Shown: positions 1-7,983, numbered from the stretch's first letter. The stretch: 26,373 nucleotides of DNA from Pseudomonadota bacterium (GCA_023451735.1 JAEXYH010000039.1:1-26373); one strand, 5' to 3'. The notes: generated by a model from the letters alone, not told the origin. A program made the numbers and translations.

Positions 1-143
1 ATTCTCAAGCGTCAGTTCGCCGATCTTCGCGTGCAGCGTTTTCACATCGACGGTTGGACCCGCCGGTTCCGCCTTCGCTTCCTCGCCGAACACGCCTGTC
101 GCACCCTCAAGGAGCTGGTCTTTCCACCGTTTGATCTTTCCCT
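1..143 (-). pseudogene. IS3-family transposase OrfA fragment, cut by window edge
   Basis: On the minus strand this stretch reads without a stop as IKRWKDQLLEGATGVFG and then an acidic linker ending in VDVKTLHAKIGELTLEN. This is the typical second half of the helix-turn-helix OrfA of IS3-family elements: the DNA-binding helix ends in a WK-QLLEG motif and is followed by a leucine-zipper-like segment that pairs OrfA with OrfB. Upstream of the IKRW residues (above about position 143) the frame stays open but no longer looks like OrfA, because the expected RRYxVHPNQ-type helix is missing. The gene therefore seems truncated at its 5' end, and the rest runs off the window at position 1. Family assignment is from motif recall. 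Whether the element is complete to the left cannot be seen. Confidence 0.7.
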
Positions 144-730
144 CCTGTCGTGCGGCTCTTTGATCCGCATGAAATGCAGAAATGCTGCTTACGGGCAGCA
201 GATTATGCGGCCACGCCGTCGATGCCCTTCACAGTCTAGGAGGTGCACCTCGATTTCAGCCGCTGTGGGTGTCGGATATCATCGCACTGCGACCGATGGC
301 CGGGATTGAAATGGTGCGGGACGATCAGTTTGCCACGACGTCCTCGATCAGTCGTTACCTTCAAAGCAGCCGTATTGACCGGTCGCATCGTCACGGAAAG
401 GGAACTGCCAGGTTTATGTCTCGACGGCCTCTCCGCTCGGCTTTTGTCCCCGGCGCCATCGACCTATGTGATGCGACTGCTTGAGCATGTGACGAAGCAC
501 GCCGATCCGCCTTTTGCGCCGTCGGCACTCAGCATGGATGACGATTATAACCTTTGAGCCAGGAAGGCAGTCTCAGCTGAATTGGCCATCTCGTTAAAAT
601 GATCGGATTGGTCGAATTGACATGATCCGGCCGCAAGTCGACTATGCTCGCATTTTCAGGTGAGGACGTCGGTGGCGTTGCAACAATGCGTTTGATAAGG
701 CAGCGCTCCGCCGGTAGTGAAAGCGTTCTT
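144..730. other. No confident gene; one coding-like remnant at about 348-557
   Basis: No complete gene is recognised here. Positions about 348-557 on the plus strand read as a coding-like stretch that includes LPGLCLDGLSARLLSP and STYVMRLLEHVTKHADPP and ends in a TGA at 555-557. Its residue composition looks like the C-terminus of a real protein, but I do not recognise the family and no ribosome binding site or credible start precedes it. It may be the 3' end of a gene lost when the adjacent IS3-type element arrived. The remainder up to the transporter start shows no clear promoter, repeat or RNA gene. Confidence 0.3.
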
Positions 731-1831
731 ATGAACCACCTCTCCCGACAGCACATTTTTCCCGTTGCAAGCTTTGCAGTTGCTATCTTGTTGCAGGTAA
801 CGGCAGGTTGGCGAGCAGTTGACGGCATCGCCATCGAATTCCTGATCGGAATAGCTGCCATCACATTCGTGATCTTCACGATATTTGCGGCACTTCATCA
901 TGCCGAAGCGATCGCACAACGCCTCGGTGAGCCTTATGGAACACTCGTGCTGACATTGGCCGTAACCATTATCGAGGTTTCCATCATTCTTTCGATGATG
1001 TTGTACGGAGAAAACAATCCTACGCTCGCCAGAGAGTCGGTTTTCTCGACCGTGATGATCGTTTGCACCGGTGTTGTAGGATTGGCAATCAGCTTAGGGG
1101 CATTGCGACACAAGCGGCAAGAGATCAACGTGCAGGGGGCAACGGCTTTCATGTCCGTTCTGATAGCGATTACCGGACTCACAATGGTGCTGCCAAATTA
1201 CACCTTGTCGGCAGGCACCGGCACATTCACTCCTCTGCAACTATCTTTCGTATCGCTTCTCTCCCTCCTTCTTTACGCCTCCTTCCTTTTTGCTCAAACC
1301 GTCGGACAAAAGGCTGATTTTCTCGAACGCCAAGCCCTGGAAGACGATCATATCCATCATGACGAACACTCCGGCAGCATCGGCGGCCATATCATATTCT
1401 TGTTTGCTGGATTGATCGGGATCGTCCTGCTGACCGAATTCGTCGCTAGCAGCGTGGAAAATGCGCTGGACTATCTCGAACTACCGCAAACCGATGCAAT
1501 CATCGGCGCGATGATCGCTATCGTGATCCTGATGCCGGAGGCAATTTCGGCGCTCAAGGCTTCTGTTCGCAATCAGCTTCAGCGCGGTCTCAACATAGCA
1601 CTCGGGTCAGCATGTGCATCCATCGGGTTGACGATCCCGGCGGTTTCAGTTGCAAGCCTTATCGCGGACAAGCCGATAACCTTGGGCCTGACGTCCGGCG
1701 ACACGATACTGTTGTTCCTCGCCCTGACGATGAGTGTCGTCAGTTTCAACACCGGCCGCACCACACTGCTGACCGGGCTTGCACATTTGGTTTTGTTCGT
1801 TGCGTACGCCATGCTGATTATTGCACCGTAA
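731..1831 (+). CDS. Ca2+/H+ antiporter-like (CaCA superfamily) ionic transporter, y4hA type
   Basis: This 366-residue integral membrane protein has about ten hydrophobic segments. Two regions match the alpha repeats of the cation/Ca2+ exchanger superfamily: GEPYGTLVLTLAVTIIEVS at residues 66-84, and a second repeat around residues 255-300 containing MPEAISALKASVRNQLQRG. The conserved acidic residues (E67, E82 and E270) are those that carry the ion in this superfamily. A His/Asp/Glu-rich loop (EDDHIHHDEH, residues 204-213) separates the two halves and could bind metal. By family it would export Ca2+ or another cation in exchange for protons at the inner membrane. I chose the ATG at 731 because upstream ATGs at 644 and 686 add 29 or 15 residues that do not look like transporter sequence. 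No strong Shine-Dalgarno is seen for any start. It stands alone, with no operon partner. Confidence 0.85.
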   Translation: MNHLSRQHIFPVASFAVAILLQVTAGWRAVDGIAIEFLIGIAAITFVIFTIFAALHHAEAIAQRLGEPYGTLVLTLAVTIIEVSIILSMMLYGENNPTLARESVFSTVMIVCTGVVGLAISLGALRHKRQEINVQGATAFMSVLIAITGLTMVLPNYTLSAGTGTFTPLQLSFVSLLSLLLYASFLFAQTVGQKADFLERQALEDDHIHHDEHSGSIGGHIIFLFAGLIGIVLLTEFVASSVENALDYLELPQTDAIIGAMIAIVILMPEAISALKASVRNQLQRGLNIALGSACASIGLTIPAVSVASLIADKPITLGLTSGDTILLFLALTMSVVSFNTGRTTLLTGLAHLVLFVAYAMLIIAP

Positions 1832-2130
1832 TTTCGATTTGATGTTTTAAAATTGCCCCGACAATGCAGAGACGATTTGAACAACGATTCCATTTTTGCT
1901 CGATACATCCTTCTCCCACCGCCTAACGGCTTATGGTCTATTGCTGACAGGCATCCACGGTTACGGAAAGCCAGCACCGGATTGTTTCCGGCCTATCGCA
2001 GACGCAAGGTGAAGCACTCTTAGCAAAGCTGAATTCCGTACCACCAAAACATTCGAATGCAGCGAATGAGAGTAGTCGCGCACGTTGATGTTATGGGTAG
2101 ACGGAAAGGGCTAATCTGCTCAAGCTTACA
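1832..2130. other. Intergenic stretch, nothing recognised
   Basis: About 300 bases between the transporter and the small membrane peptide gene. Both strands contain frequent stops. I see no ribosome binding site, no strong hairpin followed by a T tract, and no repeat. Confidence 0.5.
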
Positions 2131-2244
2131 TCACCACAGCCAAAGCGCGGCGCCGATAATGGTCGCCCACATCGCGACCGATATAAGAAAAGCACTGTGC
2201 TGCAGTCTGACAGGCTTGAAAGCATGAATTATGCTCTGTTTCAA
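2131..2244 (-). CDS. Small single-span membrane peptide, 37 aa
   Basis: This short minus-strand reading frame starts at TTG (2242-2244), preceded by a strong Shine-Dalgarno, GGAGGG, eight bases upstream. The product has a short basic N-terminus (KQSIIHAFKPVRLQH) followed by one hydrophobic span ending in SVAMWATIIGAALWLW and a TGA stop. Its orientation is probably N-in with a C-terminal anchor. The frame stays open further upstream to weaker starts at 2319 (GTG), but that part lacks a ribosome binding site. Rhizobial genomes carry many unnamed tiny membrane proteins of this build, and no function can be assigned. A second, even shorter one occurs at 7209-7292. Confidence rests on the Shine-Dalgarno plus the clean transmembrane segment. 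Confidence 0.5.
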   Translation of the reverse strand: MKQSIIHAFKPVRLQHSAFLISVAMWATIIGAALWLW

Positions 2245-2718
2245 AACAAAACTCCCTCCGCTGCGGTTTCTTTTTATACGTCGCAATAACCATGCCACCG
2301 AGCAAGTCTTCTCCTTCACTATTTCTACGCAAAATTACGTATTTGCATCCGAGTGTTAGGGTGTTCGAGCGGAGGCAAGCAAAAGCTTGGCCGAAACAGA
2401 CTGGGGGAACGAGACGTTCGCGACTGACCAGGACGCATGGGTCGAATTTCTTTATGTCGTCGAGACCGAGGGGATCACGGCTTTCCTCTGATTTGGGCAG
2501 TTGTATGCTCTTGACCGAACGATAACCCCTCGCGCGCCTTAAGGCGTCCTCGATATCGCGAAGCGTCTTGGTATCAGTACTTTCCGGACAGGAACGCTCG
2601 CAAGCTTTTGTCCTTGGACATCGTCACCGGTCGAACCGCTTGAGCATCTTTTCAGTTGCGCAAACCGAGATCTGAGCTTCGCACTCAAATCCCTGACCCC
2701 TACGGGCATCAGATTTGG
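2245..2718. other. Intergenic region with only short coding-like scraps
   Basis: No gene is supported. Around 2357-2485 one plus-strand frame reads a plausible protein-like tail containing DWGNETFATDQDAWVEFLYV and ends in TGA, but a stop lies just upstream, there is no start, and I do not recognise it. The rest is interrupted in all frames. It lies downstream of the minus-strand GGDEF-EAL gene, and no convincing terminator with a T tract is visible. Confidence 0.4.
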
Positions 2719-4332
2719 TCAGGCACGAGCGCTGGACACGTCTTCAGAGCTGCTGGTTGCAAGTGCCGCGGCCTCAGGGCCCGAAAGCGCCGCTTGAGTG
2801 GATTGACCTTGTTCGACACCCGACTGCAGCAAAAGTGCTCTGTCAGTCAATCCCGCCGCCCCTTCCGCGCTGACGACCAAGCCAAGTCCGTGGCCCAGAC
2901 CTGCAAGTGCTTTGATCACCCGGTCTGCTTCGGCCTCGCCAAGCCGATCGGTGAAGCGCCGATCGATCTTGACTTTGTCGAACTGGAATTCCCGCATGTG
3001 GTAGAGACTGGAATAACCTGTCCCAAAATTATCGAGGGTAATCTTGACGCCTGCTGCCCGCAGAGGCGCTAGCGCGGTCTTCGCGCCCTCGAGGTCCGTG
3101 ACGATGGTGTTTTCCGCAATCTCCAATTCGAGGCGCTCGGGCGACAACGCGTGAGTGGAGAGGATACCAAGAAGGACATCCCCCAGCTTCGGATCGCGGA
3201 TCTGTCCGGGCAGAAGATCGAGAGAGAGCCGCACGCCCGAAGGCCAGGCAGACGCTGCAATGCAAGCTTTCTCCAGCAGTCGGACCCCAATGGTGTGAAT
3301 AAGCCCGGTCTCCTCGGCAATCGCCAGGAACCGGTCGGGATCCAGGGCGTCTCCGTTCTTCGCTTTCCACAAAGGCGTAACCTCAAAGGCCAGTACTTGA
3401 CCGGTTCGCAGGTCGATCGTCGGGCAGAAGTGCGGTTCGATCCGATCCGCTTCGACCGCCTCCAGCAGCGCCCGCTCAAGCCCTTCCCGCTCCCGCACAC
3501 GCTGATCCATGCTCTCTTCGAAGAACCGCATCGCCGAACGATGTTCCGTCTTGGCTCGATAAAGGGCGACATCGGCCTTACGGAGCGCTTCGGCCGTCGT
3601 TGCGGCGTCACCGGGCAGGAGCGCAATTCCAATGCCCGAACCGACGGCGTGTTCGACACCATCGATCACTACTGGTTTTGCAAGGGACTCAATGATCCTT
3701 AAAGCGACGGAGGCGGCGCCTTCAGCGCCCAGGACGTGCGGGGCGAGGACGACGAATTCGTCACCTCCTAGCCTAGCGACCAGGTCCTGCGACCGAACCG
3801 CCCCGAGAAGTCTTTGCGCGACGACGAGGAGCGCCTGGTCGCCGACCGCATGGCCATAGCTGTCATTGATCTTCTTGAAGCCGTTAAGGTCGAGCATCAG
3901 GATGGCATGGGACGAACCGGCAGCCGGCGGTGACGCGGCGGCCACCTTCAATGCATCTTCGAATTGGCGACGGTTGGCGAGTCCGGTCAGAGGATCCTGG
4001 AACGCCAGTTCGCGCACATGGCGCTCGGCCGCCTGTCTCAGGCGCATTTCCTTCTTCTGCTCGAGATATCGACGCCCAGCAAAGATCAGCAGCCCCACTG
4101 CAAGCGCGACACCGAGCAGCAGCACTTCGTCAAGCTCGATCGTCTGCTCCGCTGAGGAAACCTGACCTTCGGTGACGAATATATCCAAGGCGTAGCAGAC
4201 GTAGGCGAGAACCGCGAACAGAGCTGCGAGAATGCCGAGGTCATGGAGACTGACGCGATGGCGCATATAGAAGTTTCTCAGGTTGACGTTCACATCAACC
4301 GAAACTCTTCCTGCCATATCTGGTTGCGCCAT
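2719..4332 (-). CDS. Membrane GGDEF-EAL protein: intact cyclase site, degenerate EAL
   Basis: This 537-residue cyclic di-GMP signalling protein has two N-terminal membrane spans (about residues 30-52 and 70-86) around a short periplasmic loop, then a GGDEF domain (about 108-270) and an EAL domain (about 285-520). The cyclase signature GGDEF is intact at 189-193, and an RxxD inhibitory site (RSQD, 180-183) precedes it by five residues, so it is predicted to be a product-inhibited diguanylate cyclase. The EAL domain is damaged: EAL reads EVT (317-319), the metal-binding Asn is Asp at 372, the DD pair reads DN (434-435), and the EGVET loop reads EGAAG. Phosphodiesterase activity is therefore doubtful, and the domain may only bind c-di-GMP. 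The ATG at 4332 has GGAG eight bases upstream. It is monocistronic and divergent from the GAF remnant at 4436. Confidence 0.9.
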   Translation of the reverse strand: MAQPDMAGRVSVDVNVNLRNFYMRHRVSLHDLGILAALFAVLAYVCYALDIFVTEGQVSSAEQTIELDEVLLLGVALAVGLLIFAGRRYLEQKKEMRLRQAAERHVRELAFQDPLTGLANRRQFEDALKVAAASPPAAGSSHAILMLDLNGFKKINDSYGHAVGDQALLVVAQRLLGAVRSQDLVARLGGDEFVVLAPHVLGAEGAASVALRIIESLAKPVVIDGVEHAVGSGIGIALLPGDAATTAEALRKADVALYRAKTEHRSAMRFFEESMDQRVREREGLERALLEAVEADRIEPHFCPTIDLRTGQVLAFEVTPLWKAKNGDALDPDRFLAIAEETGLIHTIGVRLLEKACIAASAWPSGVRLSLDLLPGQIRDPKLGDVLLGILSTHALSPERLELEIAENTIVTDLEGAKTALAPLRAAGVKITLDNFGTGYSSLYHMREFQFDKVKIDRRFTDRLGEAEADRVIKALAGLGHGLGLVVSAEGAAGLTDRALLLQSGVEQGQSTQAALSGPEAAALATSSSEDVSSARA

Positions 4333-4435
4333 GTTCTTTCTCCACCCGAGTGAACTTAATGCTTCTCTAACGGATTAGGAGTGTTGTGATGCAAAAGTTT
4401 CTACCAGCGTTCAAAAACCCTTGATTGGAGTAAAG

Positions 4436-4907
4436 ATGCCGCAGCAGCTGTCGCCTGAGGCCTACGAGACACGCCGGGCCGCGCTCGTGCGGGAGCTCGG
4501 GCTCATGGATGACGATGGCAATCAGGAAGCCTACGATCGGATCGCGCGGCTCGCCAAACGGATATTCGGCACGGAAATTGTGCTGATCACCTTCCTGGAC
4601 AGCGATCGGCAGTGGTTCAAATCGCATCTCGGTACGGACATGACCGAGAACCGCCGCAATCTAACCTTTTGCACCCATACGATCGCCCGGAAGAAAACAC
4701 TTGTCGTTGAAGACGCAAGCTCCGATCCGAGGTTTCGCCACAATCCGTTTGTCCTTGGACGACCGCAAATACGCTTTTATGCTGGCGAGCCGTTGAACAC
4801 TCACGACGGTCATCCGGTCGGCACGATCTGTCTCGTCGACCAACATCCCCGTCAATTTTCCGATGAGGATCGGAATACCCTGCGCGATCTCGCGGACCTG
4901 GTCATGA
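4436..4907 (+). pseudogene. GAF-domain sensor gene truncated by IS256-type DNA
   Basis: The reading frame starts at ATG 4436 with GGAG five bases upstream. It encodes about 157 residues of a GAF domain with the landmarks SDRQWFKS, NLTFCTHTI, RFYAGEPL and GTICLVD. These align in order with the N-terminal GAF domain of the 16634-18826 protein (SDRQFFKA, ISFCAHAI, RFYAGKPL, GTVCLID). The intact gene therefore probably encoded a similar GAF sensor, perhaps with GGDEF or kinase output. The GAF homology stops at DLADLVM. The next bases belong to an IS256-family transposase, so the open frame to 5224 is a chimera of no meaning. The missing 3' part is not found beyond the IS remnant, which implies insertion plus deletion or recombination. 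Confidence 0.8.
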
Positions 4908-5800
4908 TACAGACCTCGTCAAGGCCATGGGTATATCGGGCATTTCCAGAGTCAGGTCTCCCGGCTGTGCGAGGAGATCGACGAGAAGGTGAAGGCCTTT
5001 CTCGACCGGCCCATCGAAGGCGAATGGTCCTATCTGTGGATCGATGCCACCTACCTGAAGGTCCGGCGCAGCGGGCGCATCCTCTCTGTTGCAGTCATCA
5101 TCGCCGAAGTGCTCGGCATGGAGATCGGCACGTCCGAGGCCGAGGCGATCTGGACCGAGTTTCTTCGAAAGCTCACCAGGCGGGGTCTGCGTGGCGTCAA
5201 GCTCGCAGACTCAGATGCGCATGAGGGCATCAAAGCCGCAGTATCGAAGGCGCTCTGCGCCACCTGGCAGCGCTGCAGGGTCCTCTTCATGCGCTATGCT
5301 TTGGCCCATGCTGGAAAGAGCGGACGGCGCGTCGTCTCCCCCTTCATTGCCACGGCGTTCGCTCAGGACACGCCGGAGGCTGCAAGCACTCAGTGGCGCA
5401 ACGTCGCTGACCAGATCAGGCCAAAGGTCCCGAAGCTTGCCAGTTTGATGGACAACGCTGAGCAAGACGTGCTCGCCTACATGACCTTTCCCAAGCAGCA
5501 TTGGGCCAAACTTCACTCGACCAACCCGATCGAGCGATTGAACGGTGAGATCAAGCGGCGGACAGAGGTCGTCGCCATCTTCCCCAACGACGACGCTATC
5601 GTGCGCCTGGTCGGTGCGCTGCTGCTGGAACAGAGCGATGAATGGGCTGTCCAGCGATCTCGCTATATGACCCTTGAGACAATCGCTACGATGAGCGATG
5701 ATCCACTCATCAGCCTGCCAGCAGCAAGCTGACACTCATCCGGCCCCTCTGGGATGAGCCGTGGCCGTCTAAGCTACACCACTCCGTGGGACACGATCTT
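4908..5800 (+). mobile_element. Decayed IS256-family (mutator-type) insertion sequence remnant
   Basis: The element is truncated at its 5' end. IS homology begins at about 4908-4912 with a DLVKAMG-type sequence, roughly a third of the way into a normal transposase gene, and runs through the transposase stop at 5732. The plus-strand sequence at about 5750-5800 (GGGATGAGCC to GGGACACGAT) resembles the right terminal region of rhizobial IS256 elements. No left terminal repeat or target duplication can be paired, because the left end is lost. It cannot move on its own. The right boundary is approximate. Confidence 0.7.
4912..5732 (+). pseudogene. IS256-family transposase, 5'-truncated and frameshifted
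   Basis: The product would be a mutator-type DDE transposase. A one-base deletion near 4948 (tcc-aga where the family has tcc-aag-ag) shifts the frame, after which it is open from 4953 to the stop at 5732. The catalytic acids are still present: Asp in LWIDATYLK, Asp in SDAHEG, and Glu in NPIERLNGEIKRR. Two further lesions are visible. About nine residues are missing where VIIA joins EVLGMEIG (near 5100), and the conserved C-x2-H motif reads CRVLFMR, so the His is replaced by Leu. No credible start precedes the remaining frame (GTG 4989 lacks a ribosome binding site). It is a clear relic. Confidence 0.85.
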
Positions 5801-5989
5801 TCATTTTAGCCTAACAGTCTGGGCGCTCGCACAAAGTCTTCTTCAAACTGACTTTTGTCAGTGCGTCGCGCCTTCATTATTGCCAGTTATGGCCCTCTTC
5901 ATCGACTGCTTCATTGATCAGAAACAAGCGGACGGGAAGATAACTGGTCCGTCGATCACGCAGGGGAGCGATGCTTGGAGGAGTTCGTC

Positions 5990-6142
5990 GTGCGCAAGAA
6001 TATCGAGCGCTACGAGAAACTTCTGGATGAACGAAGCTGGACCGATCTGGAGCGGACAACGCTTTTAAGGCTGGTTCGGGAGGAAGAAGAAAAACTCGTA
6101 GGTAAGCAGCAAGACGATGGCAACGGTGGGTCCAGAGCTTAG
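5990..6142 (+). CDS. Small conserved hydrophilic protein, 50 aa
   Basis: The frame starts at GTG 5990, with GGAGGA seven bases upstream, and ends at TAG 6142. The product begins VRKNIERYEKLLDE and continues as an amphipathic, highly charged helix (ERTTLLRLVREEEEKL). I recall many alphaproteobacterial hypothetical proteins of 50-65 residues with this layout (V-R-x-N-I-x-R-Y/F-x-x-L-L followed by an RLL-EEE-KL helix), often beginning EFVVRENI. The in-frame codons just upstream read EEFV, so translation could begin at TTG 5975. The function is unknown. A two-helix hairpin is plausible. It lies just right of the IS256 relic and looks intact, unlike its neighbours. Confidence 0.6.
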   Translation: MRKNIERYEKLLDERSWTDLERTTLLRLVREEEEKLVGKQQDDGNGGSRA

Positions 6143-6445
6143 TGTGGAGCGCTCCCAAATCAACTGCAGGTCTCACCGCAGACGGCATTCTAAGGAAGCA
6201 TGTAATGAAATGGAAACACCCCGCATTTCTTATGCCTGATCGGCTCGTATTACTGAACTTTGGCAGTGACGAAATCCCTATTGTCATAGGTTGTGTCGGG
6301 GTGGGTGGAGCGTGCGAGTGGCCGGAAAGCAAAAACGGGCAGAGACCGACGGGATGGAATTCCCTGCTCGAAGCCCAGGCGATCCTTTCTGGATCGGGGG
6401 CGAAACACGCTGACGGTTGAACCTGACGGGCCGGAAACGGCATAG
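6143..6445. other. Unassigned stretch before ArsR relic
   Basis: A 92-codon plus-strand frame and overlapping minus-strand frames exist here. None has a ribosome binding site or recognisable motifs, and their composition does not look like protein. I treat them as chance open frames in decaying DNA. Confidence 0.4.
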
Positions 6446-6675
6446 GACGCCCAATCATTCGATACCATCAACGCCGTCAAGCTGTTATCAGTTATGGGAA
6501 ACGAGACAAGGCTCTGAGTTCTCATCGCGCTATGGGAAGAGCAGTCTGTAAACGAACTGAGCGATTGTGTAGGGTTACCCGCAGTGCGCGCCTTCCATTA
6601 TCTCGGGTAGTTGCGGCGGAGCACGGTTGTTCGACGGTGACGATGCGGACAACCGGTCGCGACATTTGTAATGAC
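6446..6675 (+). pseudogene. ArsR-family HTH regulator relic with three in-frame stops
   Basis: A single unbroken frame reads INAVKLLSVMGNETRL, TGA (6515-6517), VLIALWEEQSVNELSDCVGL, then HYLG, TAG (6608-6610), LRRSTVVRR and TGA (6638-6640). This follows the ArsR/SmtB winged-helix layout: the A-K-LS-x-xRL-IL first helices, the SVNELxxxVGL helix, a recognition helix ending in HL-x-LR, and the VxxRRxG wing. The family represses metal-resistance or other stress genes. Three nonsense codons without a frameshift show a gene lost by point mutation. The recognition helix is also odd: AVRAFHYLG stands where SALSQHLAK-like sequence is usual. No intact start codon is evident, and no metal-resistance partner is nearby. 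Confidence 0.65.
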
Positions 6676-6940
6676 GAAAATGCTCCGTGGTTTTCGACAC
6701 CTTAAGCAATCTGGCATGGAGGTGACGGGAGTTTCTGCTGACCGTCAGAGCCCTCATCTTGGAAGTGTTCATATACGGCTTTACCGGTGCCTTCTTGATT
6801 ACTAGAATTACTTTCGTCGAAGCTGGCTCGTTCCCAAAGCCTGCCGGTTGAGGCAAGGAGGAAGGTTCGCGAGCCCGACTTTCGGACCTTCCTCTCCACC
6901 CGATGCCATGCCCCGCGGCAACCTGACCGGCGGACGTCTA

Positions 6941-7156
6941 ATGCCCGGAGCTTACAAGATCCGATACAGCATTCGCAAAAACGGCCATGACGAATTCTGG
7001 ACGGTGCACGATATCTTCACGGGCGCACCCGCCGAGCTTCATGGCAAGTTCTTGACACATTGTCGGTTCGATGGCGCGCTTACGGTCCTCGGCCTCCTAA
7101 ACATCCACTACATCGCTAAAAGAAATCGGCGCGACGGTGCCGACGGCTCGGAATGA
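6941..7156 (+). CDS. Small conserved hypothetical protein, 71 aa
   Basis: Starting at ATG 6941, the product reads MPGAYKIRYSIRKNG, then DEFWTVHDIFTGAPAEL, ending in a basic tail. The pattern Y-K-I-R-Y-x-I-x-x-x-G, followed by W-T/S-V-x-D-x-F-T-G-x-P, is one I recall from short rhizobial hypothetical proteins, with two or three beta strands followed by a helix. An upstream ATG at 6908 and an open frame to 6848 exist, but that part is rich in P, G and R and does not look conserved. The Shine-Dalgarno is weak (GGCGGA about seven bases upstream). The function is unknown. It stands alone between decayed genes. Confidence 0.55.
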   Translation: MPGAYKIRYSIRKNGHDEFWTVHDIFTGAPAELHGKFLTHCRFDGALTVLGLLNIHYIAKRNRRDGADGSE

Positions 7157-7208
7157 CGATACGAATGTTGGGATAATCGACAAGCCACGATCCGGCTGAG
7201 CCGATAGG

Positions 7209-7292
7209 CTAGAGCACGAACAGGAAGAGTCCTGCCCAGAACAGCGCCGAGAGTTCGGCCGCGACCATGAAACCAAATACAGTGTCATTCAT
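7209..7292 (-). CDS. Tiny membrane peptide, 27 aa
   Basis: This minus-strand frame starts at ATG (7290-7292), preceded by a perfect AGGAGG eight to nine bases upstream, and ends in TAG at 7209. The product begins MNDTVFGFMVAAELSALF and continues as one hydrophobic span to VL, with a single Glu in the middle of the span. The strength of the ribosome binding site, the exact fit of the membrane segment and the clean stop make a real micro-protein likely. No family is recognised. Such peptides in other bacteria often modulate a membrane transporter or kinase, but that is only analogy. The open frame continues upstream to 7517, where the sequence loses coding character. Confidence 0.55.
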   Translation of the reverse strand: MNDTVFGFMVAAELSALFWAGLFLFVL

Positions 7293-7536
7293 AAAATTGC
7301 CCTCCTGCGACCTCCATCGCGCGATGACGATAAGACATCGGGCGGATATCGGCCACCACTTTCGAGCATACATTAAGTGATCCGAGGCCGTCACGATTTG
7401 ATATTGGCCAAAGTTAAACTGCTGCCGGAGAAAAACATCGATTGAGCTATGACCATTTATCAACTTTCGCGGGAACGCCAATCGTTGGTGATTGTTAGGA
7501 GGCGGCCTCTTAAACATATGTGGGAGAGGAGCCCAT

Positions 7537-7845
7537 ATGATGCGTGTCTAGAACGCCGACGAGCAACATGTCTGTGTTTTTGAAAATGGCAGGAAAGCTG
7601 CCCGCACCGGTGCTCCGCTAACTTCGAACCCTTATGTCGACCGTGATCAACCGCAACATGTCGCTTGGGCTGATGGGTTCAATTCTGTTGACCTCACCGC
7701 CATTGAGCGGGGGAGGATTTTCATGGAAGGGCAATCGGCTGCATCTCGAAATCACAGCGCATCTACCTGCCCTTATGTTAACGACGAAAATCCCGAGCTG
7801 ATGGAAATCTGGCTTTTGGGTTACGCGCCGTATGTCGCCGATTGA
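7537..7845 (+). pseudogene. Ribosome-modulation-factor-like gene with amber codon 5
   Basis: ATG-ATG at 7537-7542 follows a good Shine-Dalgarno (GAGAGGAG, five bases upstream). After MMRV the frame meets TAG at 7549-7551 and then stays open for 97 codons to TGA at 7845. The later part contains HVAWADGFNSVDLTAIERGR and EGQSAASRNH, then CPYVNDE and EIWLLGY. The pattern E-G-x-x-A, CPY, W-L-x-G-Y resembles the ribosome modulation factor (RMF) fold that binds 100S hibernating ribosomes. The first in-frame restart is ATG 7723, with GGGGGAGG six bases upstream. This would give a 40-residue peptide holding just the RMF-like core (7723-7845), so function may survive. Family assignment is by motif only. 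The TAG could be mutation, sequencing error or readthrough. Confidence 0.5.
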
Positions 7846-7983
7846 CGCTCTTGTCACTCGTATTGTGGGGAACAAGCGAGCATTTGGCTTGTTTATCGGG
7901 CATACGCAATTGAATTGGCGGCTGCTACTCTTCCAACTCTCCAACATCGGTACGAATTGGCTCAGCCACTCGAAAAGGAGTAA

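Noticed and set aside
4421..5224. 267-codon frame spanning the GAF gene and IS DNA
   Set aside because: Only the first part is GAF. After about 4907 it reads the transposase region out of frame, so the apparent protein is an artefact of the junction.
5847..5862. ACTGAC-TTTT-GTCAGT hairpin
   Set aside because: It has only six base pairs and no T tract. It follows the IS relic and is not clearly an IS end or terminator.
6575..6899. Overlapping minus-strand frames of 93 and 65 codons
   Set aside because: They have no recognised motif, and part lies opposite the ArsR relic. Starts are TTG or GTG without clear ribosome binding sites.
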